A stretch of DNA of 64,000 bases, taken from the NCBI GenBank assembly GCA_932521025.1, contig OW051471.1, forward strand, positions 6,014,001 to 6,078,000. Reading direction: 5' to 3'. Each line of letters opens with the position of its first letter. Within the stretch, counting starts at the first letter, position 1. A model generated the notes under the pieces. That model saw only the letters and a list, made by a program, of their open reading frames with translations. It was not told the DNA's origin and ran no database searches. Shown here in pieces: positions 45,604 through 57,550 of the stretch. The translations under genes were made by a program, and so were the position numbers. Source of the stretch: Oscheius onirici (lineage: Eukaryota > Nematoda > Chromadorea > Rhabditida > Rhabditidae).

Positions 45604-47539
45604 ATGAAACTTCCATATAATTTCTTTCAAACTTTCTCAAGAGGTTATGCCAGCCGTCTGGGAGTTAGTTTCCTTTCTAATGTTTAGACAAAATGTTTAC
45701 ATAACTCGTTCGGAATATTGCTTGACATCGACGGGGTGACGGCGACAGGTAGAACTATTCTTCCGCGAGTGAAAGATGCTTTTCATCTTATAACGCGTGA
45801 AAAAGATGGGCATCATAAGTTTGTCGTTCCAACGGTAATTTCAGTCTTTTTTGTATCTTCATTCCTTCAATTTTCAGGTTTTCCTTACAAACGGTACCAA
45901 TTCCATGAGGAAGGATAAAGCTCTTAGACTATCGGACCTTCTTGGTTTCGAAGTCAACAGTATTCTTATTGCTTTTGAACGAACATTTCAGATTCCTCCC
46001 AAGAAAGTGCTTATGGCTCACAGTCCTCTTCGAATGTTTCACGACCTTCATAAAAAACACGTCCTCGTGGTTGGCCAGGAACAATGTGGTGCTATAGCCA
46101 AAGCGTAAGAGTTTTCCTATCTTTTACGCTTTTTGTTTCAGTTTGGGCTTCACAAATGTTTCTACAATCCAAGAGCTGCGAATGATGTTCCCTCATCTTG
46201 ATTGTGTCGATTTTGGACGAAAACATGTATCAGAAGTGGAAGCTACCAAACTCAGAGCTAAATTTATGCCAATTGAAGCCATAATTTTGATGGGAGAGCC
46301 CTTAGCCTGGGAATCGTGTCTTCAGCTGTTGATGGATTGTCTTTTAACTGCTGGAGGTATAGTTCTCTTTTTATATTTTTATAACTGCCATATTTTAGTT
46401 ATGACTAGCGGTCGAGGCGAAGACTATGCAGCAAAGCAAATTCCTGTAGTAGCTTGCAACCTGGACTGGGTTTATATGGCTGAAAATGTAGGACTTCCGA
46501 GGTATTCCGTATTTCGATCATTTTTTTAAATAAACATTCAGAATAGGCCATGGTGCTTTTGTTCACTGCTTAGAATCTTGCTATTACACACTCACCGGCC
46601 GACATCTTCACTACGAGGCCGTAGGAAAGCCAACAGAGGTGGTCTTAGTTTCTCAGTCTACATTCCCCCGCCTGGAAGGAATGTAGACTTTTCCAATTTT
46701 CACGGAAAATAGCTGAAAATAAAGCGGAAGTTATTTTTTATAGTATATGTACAGTGGCTTTAACCTTTTTTTTCATTTATACTTGTTTACCCTTAGTATA
46801 ACCAAATTGAGGTCGGTCACTGATTTACAGTTTTTCAAGTTCTAGAACTTATTTTCACGGGTTTTGTCTTTAAATTCTACATTCCCCTCCCCAGGAATGG
46901 GGGAATCAGCCGCCCTCCCAGTTTCATTGAATTGGTTTTAGATAAGTTACCTACACGCTGCTCACGTCATACAACAACAAGCCTGTGAAATGAACATTGA
47001 AGCTGTCAAAACCCTCTATGTGATCGGGTTCGTCAGCCTATTATTGGTTTAATAATCCATTTTAGTGACAACCTTATGAGCGACGTCCTTGGATCCAAAT
47101 GTACGTCCACTTCTATTCCAGAATATCAGTATTTTTCAGTGTTTGATCGTTATCTGCGTCATGGTGGACGTGGAAGATTCGACCAAGTCGATCTGGACCT
47201 TTTTGAAGAGACCGATCCCCCGGAAATTCGCACTAGACATCAGATCAACAGATGTCTCAGTATTGTCGTTGAATCTGGAGTATATCGTGGTATCACTCTT
47301 TTTGAGCTAAAAACCAACAACAAAAACGTTCAGAAGGATGTCGTATCAACGGAGCAGTCAAGCCGATTTCAATGCTATTTGAAAATCTCTCTCAGGGAGA
47401 GCAGGCCGCATTGACACAGCCAGATTTTGTGGAGCGAGATCTCTATGCTGCTATTCGTACTATTCTCACCCGCGAGAATTCACGAGCTGGATCTGAAGAT
47501 CGTCCGATTGGCCAAACTACAAACATCCTTCGCATTTAA
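45604..47539 (+). CDS. HAD-family hydrolase HDHD5 (CECR5), mitochondrial
   Basis: Eleven exons (45604-45663, 45688-45834, 45878-45952, 45992-46104, 46142-46356, 46399-46501, 46542-46638, 46942-47027, 47066-47100, 47140-47286, 47334-47539) sum to 1284 nt, 427 aa; human HDHD5 is about 423. The first exon (LPYNFFQTFSRGYASRL) looks like a mitochondrial presequence. HAD motif I is GILLDIDGV, motif II FLTNGTNS, and motif IV GDNLMSDVLGSKLF. KKHVLVVGQ and LGFTNVSTIQELR match the family closely. It belongs to the NagD-type HAD group; its substrate is not firmly known. Intron 1 is 24 nt and must be removed because it holds an in-frame TAG. Confidence 0.92.
46655..46913. repeat. palindromic repeats in HDHD5 intron 7
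   Basis: AGTCTACATTCC at 46655-46666 and GGAATGTAGACT at 46678-46689 form a perfect 12-bp inverted repeat with an 11-nt loop. A related block, TCTACATTCCCC...GGAATGGGGGAA, lies at 46875-46905. The two may be the ends of a short element of about 255 bp that fills this enlarged intron. Confidence 0.5.
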
Positions 47540-48075
47540 CAACTTTTCATTCAACTATCCGGTGAACGATCATCCCGATTGCATCTCGTCTTTACGTGTA
47601 CATCATGTTTTTTATCACCAGGCATTCATTGCGACTTTAAAACAGTCTTTTGTTAATAAACAGTTGAATTATGTACAACTACATGTGTGAGAACTCCTCA
47701 GTCTTCCGCAATGTGGCTCCGCACTTTGCTTGCTTGACAAACAAAGGAAGCACTTTATCCCGCCTACGAAATTTTGTCAAACTGTTGTCATGTCGCCTTC
47801 AAATCTATTGATTTCTTATATTGTACCTGAATTTGTTAAAAACTTTAAATGACCCCCTAGTTTTTCAAGGAACGGAAATTTAGCTATCAGCAGAACTCTA
47901 ATTTTGAGCCCATTGTCTTTGAAAAGCTGAGACAAAAAAGGTAAGACTTGAGTTGGCAACCCCTCAATGAACTAAGGGGTTTGCCAGCCGAAGTATTACC
48001 AATAAAGGATACGCTGAAAACTTCTTCGCGTGAATCATTCTAGCTAGAAATACTCTCATTTCAGATGCCTGATAA
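47540..48075. other. intergenic DNA
   Basis: No gene recognised. An imperfect hairpin (GGCAACCCCTCAATG paired with GGGGTTTGCC) lies near 47955-47988. The promoter of the receptor gene is expected here. Confidence 0.4.
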
Positions 48076-50328
48076 ATGAACATACTTTCTGTTCTGTTCC
48101 TCATCTCACTAGCATCCAGTTCGCCAGAAGAAGCAGTAAGAATGTTTAAATGAATAACATAAAAACTTTCAGGATCTTTACGGACAACTGCTCGAAGAGT
48201 ATGAGCCGTTGGAGAGACCTGTCGCCAACGGTTCTCAGCCAGTGATAGTTGTAATGGGCCTCGTTTTGCAACAGATTGTCGATGTGGTTAGTTGAAAGCA
48301 AACAATTAAAGTTAAAAATTAAGGATGAGAAAAATCAAGTTGTAGATGTGAATGCGTGGTTGAAACTCACTTGGAAAGATTACTCACTTCGTTGGAATCC
48401 CGAAAAACACGGGGGAGTCTCGGACTTACGCTTCAAGTAGGACAAGACCAAACAGAAAGAATGAGTGTTACTCAGAAAGAATCAGTTGTGGACTCCCGAT
48501 ATCTTGATGTACAACAGTGCTGACCGTCAATTTGATTCGACCTTTGCTTCAAATGTTCTGGTGTATCCCGATGGCACGACTAATTGGATACCTCCCGGAC
48601 TTTTCCGTCTATCTTGTAAGATTGAGGTGATGGTCAGTGCCCTTCTCTTACGATCATCTTTTAGGTAGTCTGGTTCCCTTTCGACGTCCAAGAATGTTTT
48701 ATGAAGGTTCGTGTTTCTTGCCAAAATTAGCCAGTTAACAAGTGTAATTGATGGAAATGTCTCTCTGACTCACAAAGTTCTTTTCTTTCAGTTTGGGTCG
48801 TGGACCTATGACGGAACGAAGGTGGAACTACAAATTGACGAGAATGGCTTAGACATATCCAACTACATGGAGAACGGGGAATGGCATCTTGTATGTGAGT
48901 CGCTCAGATTTCAACAAACCTTTCATAACATTCAGCAACTGGTTCATCCAGAAACATACAATTCTATCAATGCTGTCCTGAGCCATATTACGATGTTGTT
49001 TTCACTTTCGTAATTCGAAGACGGGTACTTTACTACGGTTTCATTTTCTTCTTCAAAAAGAGTTCAAATCGTTTCAGCTTTCAATCTCATCTTGCCTTGT
49101 ATTCTCATCACATTGCTCACTCTCATCGGTTTCACTCTTCCGCCAGATGCTGGAGAGAAAATGTCCTTACGTACATCTTTACAAAAATAACATTTGTTCT
49201 GCTATTCAGAGATAACCATAATGCTGTCCATTTGCATCTTCCAAAACTACGTAGCAGAAATGTCTCCTCCGACTTCCGAGGCTGTGCCTTTTCTGGGCGC
49301 ATTCTTTGCCGTCTGTATGTTCACCTGTGCTGTTTGTGTTACAGGTAATATCGTTAGTGTTTAAGAGTTCACTTATTACAGCCACTGCCATGGCTCTCAA
49401 CTTCCACAATCGAGGGTCAGCCACTCACGAAATGAGCTACTTGGTAAGCTTGCTTTCAATTGCAAACCTTTTCTGTTTAGTTCGAAATAGTGATGTTGAA
49501 CTGGCTGCCGTGGTTGTTGTGTATGAAAAGACCAGGCTATGTCGCTCGGAAGGGCAGATTGTACAAGTTGGCCGAAGAAGAACCCGAAAGAAGCGAAGTC
49601 TGTACCAAATCCCTACTTTCATCGATTCTCGTCGATTCCACCCCTAACTCTCCGCGGTCAGTCAGACAGAATGTTCATCATTTCCCAGCGGCTTATCCTC
49701 AACCATTCCCAGCTGGTCGCGTCATTTTGAACGAGAGAGTCACCAGCTTTTATCCTTGTTCTCTGTCTTCTGCGATTAGCAAAGACTCGACCACAAATCT
49801 CAAAAGAACACTTTGATTATTTGACTTTCAAAACAAGAAAAAAATTGCTTTTTTCTAATTGAAAATGTTCAGAGTGAGTCGAATAAACGAGGAAGAAGGC
49901 GAGGAATTGCAGCCGACAACAGGAACCACCCATTTGTGGAGACATGGTAGTCAACGGGCCGGACAGAATTCTTTTAAAAACAATCGAGTTCCGATCTCGA
50001 CGACTGTTCAAAGAGATTTGTTTAGGTGGCTCCTGGTCTCATCGCCCAACTCCTCGTCTTGCAACAGATACATCAGAATCTTCTGGTAACTTTTTGTATG
50101 CAATAATACGGATCATCTCAGGAAATTCGTGCCTCGTTTGAAGAAAAGGAGCGGACAAAACAAGTCGAAGACCACTGGAAATTTGCAGCGATGGTAAACT
50201 GGAAATGGGCAGCTTTTAGTCTTTTTCAGGTCGTCGACCGTTTTTGTTTGATAGTGTTTTCCTGTTTTCTCTGTGGAGCCACATTCAGTCTCTTTGGAGC
50301 TGTGCCCAATCTCGGGCAGTCTTTCTAA
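48076..50328 (+). CDS. nicotinic acetylcholine receptor subunit, alpha type
   Basis: Pentameric ligand-gated cation channel subunit. Exons to the M3 end are 48076-48135, 48173-48286, 48324-48436, 48476-48626, 48665-48706, 48792-48894, 48936-49037, 49078-49170, 49210-49344 and 49382-49443; then 49481 onward, loop exon(s), 50026-50085, 50122-50193 and 50230-50328. Signal peptide [15 protein letters not shown]; loop [10 protein letters not shown]; Cys-loop [15 protein letters not shown]; vicinal Cys [11 protein letters not shown], which makes it an alpha subunit; M1 [16 protein letters not shown]2 after GEKM; M3 [15 protein letters not shown]4 [15 protein letters not shown]. The [21 protein letters not shown] block is typical of a nematode ACR group. 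Exon borders in the M3-M4 loop are not settled. Confidence 0.92.
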
Positions 50329-50910
50329 CTAATCAAATTGATCTGATAAATATTGAACCTTATTAGTTTGCGATCAGACAAACTTTAGAACTGATTCGGA
50401 GCGTCACACATCTTTCGTATGACTAAACTAATTATCGCCGTCGGCGGTCCATTCCAAGTGGATATTTAAATCCCGGAAATGTGAATCTTCTTCGTGTACG
50501 TACGAGACTGGTACGAGTCTCTTAAGGTGTTTTGATATTGTGTTCAATTGGTTTCCAAACACATCACACCATGCAAAGACTCTAGACGGGAAATGCTCCT
50601 AACGAGCGACTTCCTAAACATGTCTCATCAGTCATGTCAGAAATAGTCAAACCACAAAAAGGATGATGTCAAAGACGGAGGTATGTTGCCTTCCAACAGC
50701 TGTCCTCCATCGCAAACTATTAGACATTACCAGCCGTCTACGACAGCTTTCGCCGCCCGTTATGGTTGAAAGTTTACTTGCGTCTGCGACGCTCAAAAAA
50801 CTTGTTTCTACTCGAAGTTCAAAACTAACTTTGATAATTTATGACTTATCGCGACGAAACTCGTAGCCTCGGACAAAAAACGCACAGTATACTACACCAA
50901 TGCGCTTTAG
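50329..50910. other. intergenic DNA
   Basis: Nothing recognised. Follows the receptor stop. Confidence 0.4.
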
Positions 50911-50916
50911 TAGTAG

Positions 50917-51182
50917 AGAGATTGTGGGTGAAGGTGAAACAATCTCCCTCCAAACGCATGTTGTTTGAATTGGATGACGAGAGAATTGGAAATGACAGTA
51001 GACTGGTGTGACTTTCGACCAAATGAAAAGAATATTTCATCCTCGTCATGCTGAAGTGTTCGGACATTTGAGTGTGTTTTAGTTTCTTCGGAAGTTTGGG
51101 AAGAGGTTCCTTCCACACGAGAACATTCATTAGTCTCTTACCTGTGACCGCGTGAACCTTGGGTTTTCTGTACTCCCACCTG
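50917..51182 (-). CDS. weak candidate for a small minus-strand gene
   Basis: Two blocks join across a 36-nt intron with a GTAAGA donor: a basic piece (KFDRWEYRKPKVHAV) and a longer piece with SSQTSEETKTHSNVRTL, an acidic DEDEIFF and a Phe/His-rich end. No ATG is found upstream in frame, and no family is recognised. It could be a chance frame. Confidence 0.25.
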
Positions 51183-51389
51183 TCAAACTTTCGAGCGACC
51201 AATCGAATTAGGAAGTCCTTTCGTCATAAGGAGAAAATGACCCCCTTTTGGAAGTGATTCTGTCTCTGCTGGAGGCGTTCCTGGTCTGTCCGTCGAGATG
51301 GGCGTGGTTTCTACACATATTCACAGCGCTTCGTCGCGCCAGCCGATGCTTCACTGTCTTCTGCGGGTTTTCCTATTGACACAACTTTT

Positions 51390-52348
51390 ATGTCTCCTAG
51401 TCCAGGTATATCATCTCCTGCACTTTATTATTTTCTCTCACAGGCAGACATAGTCTCTCCTTCGGCAGATACAACACTTCTACTTGTCATGACGGACCAT
51501 GAGGTTGTGGCAGAACTAATGAATGAAGCAAAAAGCGCCCAAGTACTAGCAGTCTGTGGACCTCATCCATTACAGGCCATTTTGGACAAAATCGAAGGAA
51601 AATGTAAGTTTTCGGCTCTTTGTCTCAGTTCGATCCGTTTCTAAATCCGGCTCAAGTGCACGATGATCCCGATAACATGACGTGACACTTGTCAATTCGA
51701 AACTGTCCAGTTGGCCAGCCACCATCAGTTGAGTCATTATGTTCTCTAGTGAACAGCCTAACTGTCCTCCCTCGAACAATATGTTTGTTTTCAGAATAAA
51801 TCTGCGAATGTTTACCACTCATTGACTGAAATCATTCTACCATGACGATGTTTTGAAATTGGATACTCACTAGAAAGCGTCTTGATTGCCTACTTTTGAA
51901 AACATTAAGACCACAAAAACATTTAGTAAAAAAGAACTTTGGTGACTATTTGAGCAAGATCACTGCTCCCTTTCGAGAATCTGATAATCTGCGAAATATT
52001 ATGACTTTCTTACTACAAGAACTATTTATCCAATCTCAATTTCATAAAACAAACTGGTGGTTTTACTTTTTAAGACTTTTGCTTCCTTCTTTATCACAAA
52101 GATCGCCTCAACTTTCGTACGGGTGGTTAGCTAACCTGCACTTCAAAATCTAAACCCCGCGTTTTCTTTTCCGGAAATGCCTAGCTGAACTACGTCAAAA
52201 TACTAATATCGAGAAGACTTTGCAAGATTTATTGGCTGAGGCTGAGAGATATCGTTGCGAGGGCGAAACCACTAATTCGAAGGACATCATGACATCATCA
52301 GTGTCTCTCATTTTTCAAGAAAATTGCGCGTGGCCTCTTCAGGTCTAG
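51390..52348 (+). CDS. uncharacterised small protein
   Basis: Exon 1 (51390-51603) and exon 2 (52185-52348) join in phase at GTAAGT, giving 125 aa from the first ATG, or 92 aa from the ATG at 51489, which starts MTDHEVVAELMNEA. CTCTCACAG ending at 51443 could be a trans-splice acceptor, which would favour the shorter form. The second exon is predicted helical (NTNIEKTLQDLLAEAERY). No signal peptide, no family recognised. The 581-nt intron is long for this window and holds no gene I can see. Confidence 0.5.
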
Positions 52349-52747
52349 ATTCTGGTCAAACCCCTAATTTCACTGTTTGAAATGAAAAGATCTTGTATTC
52401 GTTTGTGGCCAATACTCTGCTTTTATCAAACCAGTCAGAAAAAACTATAGTTGCCTCTCAGTGAGATCAGCAGATTTCAAAATGGGTTTCCGAAAGAGAT
52501 TCTATATAGCAAATACGCCTACATATGACCAAATTAAGATCAAAACATGTTTTAATGCATGTTTCATTGCTGCTTCTGTCATCGTTTCGACGTCTTTTCT
52601 CTGGGAGATTCCCTTCAAATTTGCACCCAGTCCCACGTTCTCCGATTCCTTCAAATCTATTTCTTGCTTACTGGTATTCCAGTTTCGTCACACATCTCCA
52701 TTGTTGTCCTCTTGATCTGATTGCACGTGTTGAGATTAGACGAAGTA

Positions 52748-53037
52748 ATGCTGTTTTCCGTTTCGTCATCAGACTCTCGACCCCCTACGGAAGATTATTT
52801 TATTAATAGATCATTAGACGAGTCCAAAAAGAGCTTCCGTTCAAGGAGAATTGCCCCCGCTGGGCTCAAAAATGAAATTAGTCGGATAAACAGGCGACCT
52901 GCCCACCCACGACGAGACCTCTTCGGAATAATAGACTCTTTTCAGTGGAACATGACGAAGTAGTCAATTTTTTGAGTTCGATCAGATACAAGGCACCAAG
53001 ACTATGGAGGGCATACGAGCACGCTCTTAAAAAGTAA
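52748..53037 (+). CDS. uncharacterised small protein
   Basis: Exons 52748-52880 and 52946-53037 join in phase 1 across a 65-nt intron, giving 74 aa. The first half is Ser/Arg rich (SLDESKKSFRSRRIAP), the second a compact helix-like piece (HDEVVNFLSSIRYKAPRLW). The end at TAA (53035-53037) overlaps a GTAAGT that could be a donor, so it may be longer. Role unknown. Confidence 0.4.
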
Positions 53038-53277
53038 GTCGAAAAAATGGAAGGCCAACAAGACAATAATTTAAGATATACATCTTGTAAGCTGATAGCG
53101 GGTGGAGGAACACTCGGTTGACGACTACTCTATGTTCTTCAATTTCCCTCCCCGTATGCTCAAAGTGGCCGTGGATGTCTTGTTGTTGTGATCGGCCACA
53201 CGGGTGTATGGCTGACTGTATATATTAGAATAAAGACAGTTGTTGTTCTCACTTCTTCTTTTTCTTTCTTTCTTTTG

Positions 53278-53345
53278 CTTTTAAAACATTTGCGACTTTG
53301 GTAGTTTCTTTGGAGAGACTTGGACGGGGTGACTGGAACGGCAAG
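53278..53345 (-). repeat. dispersed repeat family, inverted fragment
   Basis: The reverse complement reads GTTCCAGTCACCCCGTCCAA then TCTCTCCAAAGAAACTACCA, the same block found in the forward copies at 39.6-39.9 kb and 53.5-53.7 kb. It lies about 150 bp upstream of a full forward copy. Confidence 0.7.
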
Positions 53346-53486
53346 GGAGCATAAACTGGAGCCTTGGACAGAACGAAGTTTCGACCTGAATTGTCTTTAT
53401 TCTGTCTTTGTGAGTTAATCAGCAGCCTACGCAGTCTCTTTATTTTGGTGGCAGCCTATAAGTGTCCCTCTCTCGGTATTTTAAAC

Positions 53487-53769
53487 AAGGTTTGCAACGC
53501 CCTTCCAGGGCTAATGTTGGAGGTGGTTGTCTTCCCTTTTACTTCGCTCTGTCACAGAGCTCCTAGTTCCCCTTCCCTTCTCCCCTTGCCACTCTGCTCC
53601 AGTCCCCCAGACTCTTCAAAGAAACTACCAGTTGTAAGAGCACTTCGCGCACTTGCTTTTCCTGTCGCGACTTGTTAAAAACTAATTTGCGCACAAAGCT
53701 CCCCTCCTTATCCTCAATTAGAGCCTCAGACACACAAACACACAGAGACTTGAGAGCAATTTAAAATAG
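53487..53769 (+). repeat. dispersed repeat family, copy 4
   Basis: Near the family consensus: GTTTGCAACGCCCTTCCAGG at the start, then CTTCTCCCCTTGCCACTCTG, CAAAGAAACTACCAGTTGTA, CGCGCACTTGCTTTTCCTGT, CGCGACTTGTTAAAAACTAA, GCACAAAGCTCCCCTCCTTA, TCAGACACACAAACACACAG, ending GAGCAATTTAAAATAG. Non-coding. Confidence 0.8.
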
Positions 53770-54149
53770 ACAAGTTGTGCTACGCCCCTCCGGGGCTGGG
53801 TGACTTTGGTTTGTCATTTTCAAAACATAACAGTTAACAGTTTGCTGTTTGATCCCTCTCCAGATCAATTAATAGATGAGAGTAGCTTAAATACTGTACA
53901 CGAAGCAAAAAGACAATCTGCAAAGTCTGAAAGAACAGAGACAGATCTCTGTCCCTCTATCTCTCTTTCTCGTATCCCTGTCCGTGCTCCTGTTATCCCC
54001 TATCCCTGATCTCCAGTTGTGATATCACCCCGTTGAAGCGGAAGTTATAGTAGAAACCCCCCTGAACGCTTTCCCGTACTCCTAACCCACACTTGATTCT
54101 CTACTGTCTGGAAACTATCCTCACAATCAGTCAAAATTAATCAAAGTCT

Positions 54150-54290
54150 ACGCACTTGTAAATTGACTTGTCTAAACTAGTTACACTAACTCCATTCCCC
54201 TTAATTGTGCGCACAAAGCTCCCCCAATTATTGCCAATTAGAGCTTCAGACACACACAGACACAGACCTGGGAGCATTTTTAGATAGATT
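54150..54290 (+). repeat. dispersed repeat family, copy 5 (3' part)
   Basis: A divergent 3' portion: CTACGCACTTGTAAATTGAC, CTTGTCTAAACTAG, TTGTGCGCACAAAGCTCCCC, CCAATTAGAGCTTCAGACAC and the final GGGAGCATTTTTAGATAG. Lies about 380 nt after copy 4. Confidence 0.65.
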
Positions 54291-54783
54291 CCTACAGAAG
54301 AGATCCCTTCAAAAAGTGTCGCGTTCGATAAAAGATTAACATGACAAGACTTGACATGTTTGTCTAGTCTCGACGATTGCGCGGACACTGCTACAGACGA
54401 AGAGAGTTACTTTGTTAAAGATAGAGTTTTTCTAGTTCACTTGTCATATCTAGTCTTCCAAATTCAATCAAAGCAAAACTAGTCAAGAGTTATTTCTAGA
54501 TGAACTTTACAAAGAAGGCTACATACAAACATTGGGAAAGGGATAACTAATGTGCCTCTAGCAAATCCCATAGGCAAGATATCAAGCAAACACGAAGCCG
54601 TGTTGAGCAAACGCTCGACATATCGTCTACCTTTCGGAAAACGTGTTTTCCAAACTCTCTGTAACCTAATAACAGACTAACGTCAGAGGGGCACAAGTTC
54701 AGCTGCAGACAGAGTATTCGTGGCAAGACCCATTACATTGATAGTCGCTCTCTGTTCTTCGCTTGTTTCTCAGTAAACAAGAA

Positions 54784-55410
54784 ATGGAAAAACTTAACGA
54801 CTTGTCTTTTGAACGTCTACGTCTAGTCAATGAGTATCTCCTTCTAATAAAGCAGCTTCAGTCGTATCTCGACACAGCGAATCTACATTTCTCCAAAGCA
54901 AAGTAAGCATGATATTTTTGCAGTTATACAGTGTATAGAACCCTTCATGGCGTAACTTTGTCTGGTCTGGCTGATCCAGAATCCGCAGAACTACAAGCAA
55001 ACATACGGTATGGACTGACTGAGACTTCTATAAAGTGGGTGTTTTTCAGCATTAGTTGCGGCGACTCTTACCAAGTTATCGAAGAAGAGGTTTGTCTATT
55101 TGTGGAAAGACTAATGTACATTTTCTAGGAAAAAACTGACGTTTCTAAAAAGGAGGATACTGAACATCGAGGATCGAAATACGCCTTCAGACCGTTTGGA
55201 GTACTAGAACCGATGTCGGCAAAAATGGGAAGACAAGTGATGTCAACTGCACTGAAGGTTAGATTCGAGAAGCTCATTTAAAATAGGCATCTTTAGATAG
55301 TCTGTGATATGGCCAGTGTCCAACAAGAGATCACAAAAATTGACGAGGAAATGAAGACGACTATCAATGAAATTGACTTGACCGGTCTGATGGACAATTT
55401 AATAATCTAA
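54784..55410 (+). CDS. CCDC115/Vma22-like V-ATPase assembly factor
   Basis: Exons 54784-54902, 54924-55007, 55050-55089, 55129-55257 and 55297-55410 give 161 aa (176 aa if 55008-55049 is retained; it is in frame). The N-terminal coiled coil (RLRLVNEYLLLIKQLQSYLD) and the C-terminal FRPFGVLEPMSAKMGRQ followed by CDMASVQQEITKIDEE match the WFGILVPHSLRQAQ and ADIASLQNRID parts of human CCDC115. The family helps assemble the V-ATPase Vo sector in the ER. Intron 1 is only 21 nt (54903-54923), and its removal is required because reading through gives TAA and TGA. Confidence 0.8.
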
Positions 55411-55511
55411 CTTGTTATAAATACATAACCCGTACACATTTGTTTTTTGGAAGCTACGGTTTGTTGGCTTCGTTGAGATTTTTGGCGAGACTTGAAGAAC
55501 GCGAGACTCCT

Positions 55512-57550
55512 TCACTGATTTTTCGCGATGCTGCCTTGACAGATCCATCGCGAATAGAGCTCAAAGAGGTTGCTCGACTTATCTGGAACGAGCAGCTCAT
55601 TTCTGTAAGAGTGGGGGAAATCTACCTGGTTTGACCGATTTCCATTTTTTTCGATTTGGAAAGAGTAAACCGAACATTTGCTGGAAGGAGCAGCCCAAAG
55701 TTGTCGTTCAGCCGAGCCCCACCATGAGAAAACAAAAACGGGCAAAGCGGCTACCAGAGCAGATACTCGAAAAACCATAGCCCATTCGGTGGAAGAGCCT
55801 GGAAATGTTTCTGTCTCTTCAACTGAAGTGTAACAAACCTTCTTGAACGATGTGCTTCGTCAAGATTTTATTACCAATACTGAACCAGGCAACGGCGAAA
55901 AACGACCAACCCGTTACAATTCCAGAGAACGGTGGGGCCAATTGAACCAGTGCCGTGATTACTCCAGGTGTGTGCATTCCTATATTCTGTTAGGTTGTTG
56001 TGAGAGAGAACACCAACCAGCAAAACACATGGCTCCACATAAGGAGACAACAGCTAGAACAGCTCGATCTTTGTCAAAGAACGGAACAATGAATATACAT
56101 ACGGACAAACCGGCAGACGCCACGGCATTGAACCACTAGATTTCTTCGTTATTGAAAAAGAGAGTACTCACTTTGCACACAAACGTCTTGTCGTGTTGTT
56201 TTTTGGTTACCAAATAGGATGAAAGAGACGAAGAAGCTGTTTTGGATACGAATAGACAGAGGATGGGGAATGCGGCTATGAGACCGTTTTTGGTCGGAGC
56301 AAACTCCAAAACATCTCTCATATAATTGGGAAGAAACTGAAGAAAAGATAAAGTCAAAGACTATGCAGTACCTGAAGCATGATGACCAGAGGGTACTCGT
56401 GACAGACGAGCGAGAAAGTGGCAGCCCAGAGAGCGCTCGACCTCATCATGGCTCGATACGGTACTCTTCGTGAGCGATCCGTTCTTTTTCCAATAGATTC
56501 ACAAGCTATTCTGCAATTGGAAAATTAACTGTTGAAAACTCTTTAGCTCGTACCGACTCTCAATGAAAAGCTGCTCCTTTTTTGAAATACAACACTGTTT
56601 TGATGGTTTGTCGGCACCGAACGGAAGCCAAAAGATTGTGACCATGATCGAAATGATGGCAGAAAGATAGAAGATGGCTGGCCAGCCATCTAGAATATCT
56701 TTTCGGGTACAAAGATATCCCGCCGTTGGAAGAATAAAAAGAGTCCCTGAAACAGATTAAGTCGTTCTTGTTTCTGATGCAATTTCGACGCGATATCCTG
56801 TTTTTGATCGCTCTGATGGCTTCACATGAGGAACCTGCACTTTGTCTGGTTACTATTGTAACGAAGAATCCAAAAATTATGACGCGAGTTTTTGTTGAGC
56901 TCAAGGACACATTTCCGTTTCCAATCGTCCAGCTGGTCATATCAATTCGCGCACATCGATCGACTGACCAATCTGACGGCCACCGCTGATCAATCCAATG
57001 GCAGCTGCCCGTTCTGCTTGTGGAAACCATCTAAACCAGTTCGACTGCCCTTTTGACTGTTTGAAAAACCTGGTAATCAGAGAGTTTGTCGCTGGCATCA
57101 GACACGCATCACTAGCTCCAACTGCTAGACGAGCGATTACTGCGAACCAGAAACTGTCGTGAGCAAAAAGAGGAAGCAAAATGTTTCCAGCACAACACAG
57201 TAATAACGCGACAAAGACCATATACTTTCCATTGATGCGATCAGCCCACATTCCAGTGACCAAAGTCAGCAAAGAACCGGCATTCTGAGCTGCTAGAACA
57301 AGTCCTTCCTGAAGAGGAGAGAGTACGGGATCATTTTGGCGTTTACTTGTTCCGTTTTCCAACTGAGATCTCCTTCGGATTTGGCCCTTCTTGGGCAACT
57401 GGTCATACAGATGAGTGCTACGGCCAGATTCGAGGAACTAATGGAAAGAGTAATGAAACAGCAGCAAAGCATAGCTGCCAACATAAGCCTCATCGATGGA
57501 AAAAGAACTGAAGGTTCCTCTTCTGTCTCCTGACTACCAAGTGCCGCCAA
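55512..57550 (-). CDS. SLC17-family organic anion transporter
   Basis: Eight minus-strand exons (57550-57347, 57308-56969, 56746-56554, 56510-56372, 56336-56172, 56135-56018, 55979-55839, 55798-55512) sum to 1587 nt, 528 aa. MFS fold with about 12 spans, as in sialin and phosphate/glutamate transporters: WFPQAERAAAIGLISGGRQIGTL, GWPAIFYLSAIISIMVTIFW, RRVPYRAMMRSSALWAATFS, FLPNYMRDVLEFAPTKNG and WAMVFRVSALVAALPVFVFSW. A 27-nt in-frame segment inside exon 2 (GTCAAA...GGTTTAG) sits just before WFP and is probably one more tiny intron. Substrate cannot be fixed; it lacks obvious VGLUT-only features. The far C-terminus is unusually long. Plus-strand frames at 55.4-55.8 kb are its antisense shadow. 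Confidence 0.85.

Noticed and set aside
55440-55833. Plus-strand open frames that look like a small gene
   Set aside because: They are antisense to the last exon of the SLC17 gene, whose minus-strand protein (final membrane span) matches the family.
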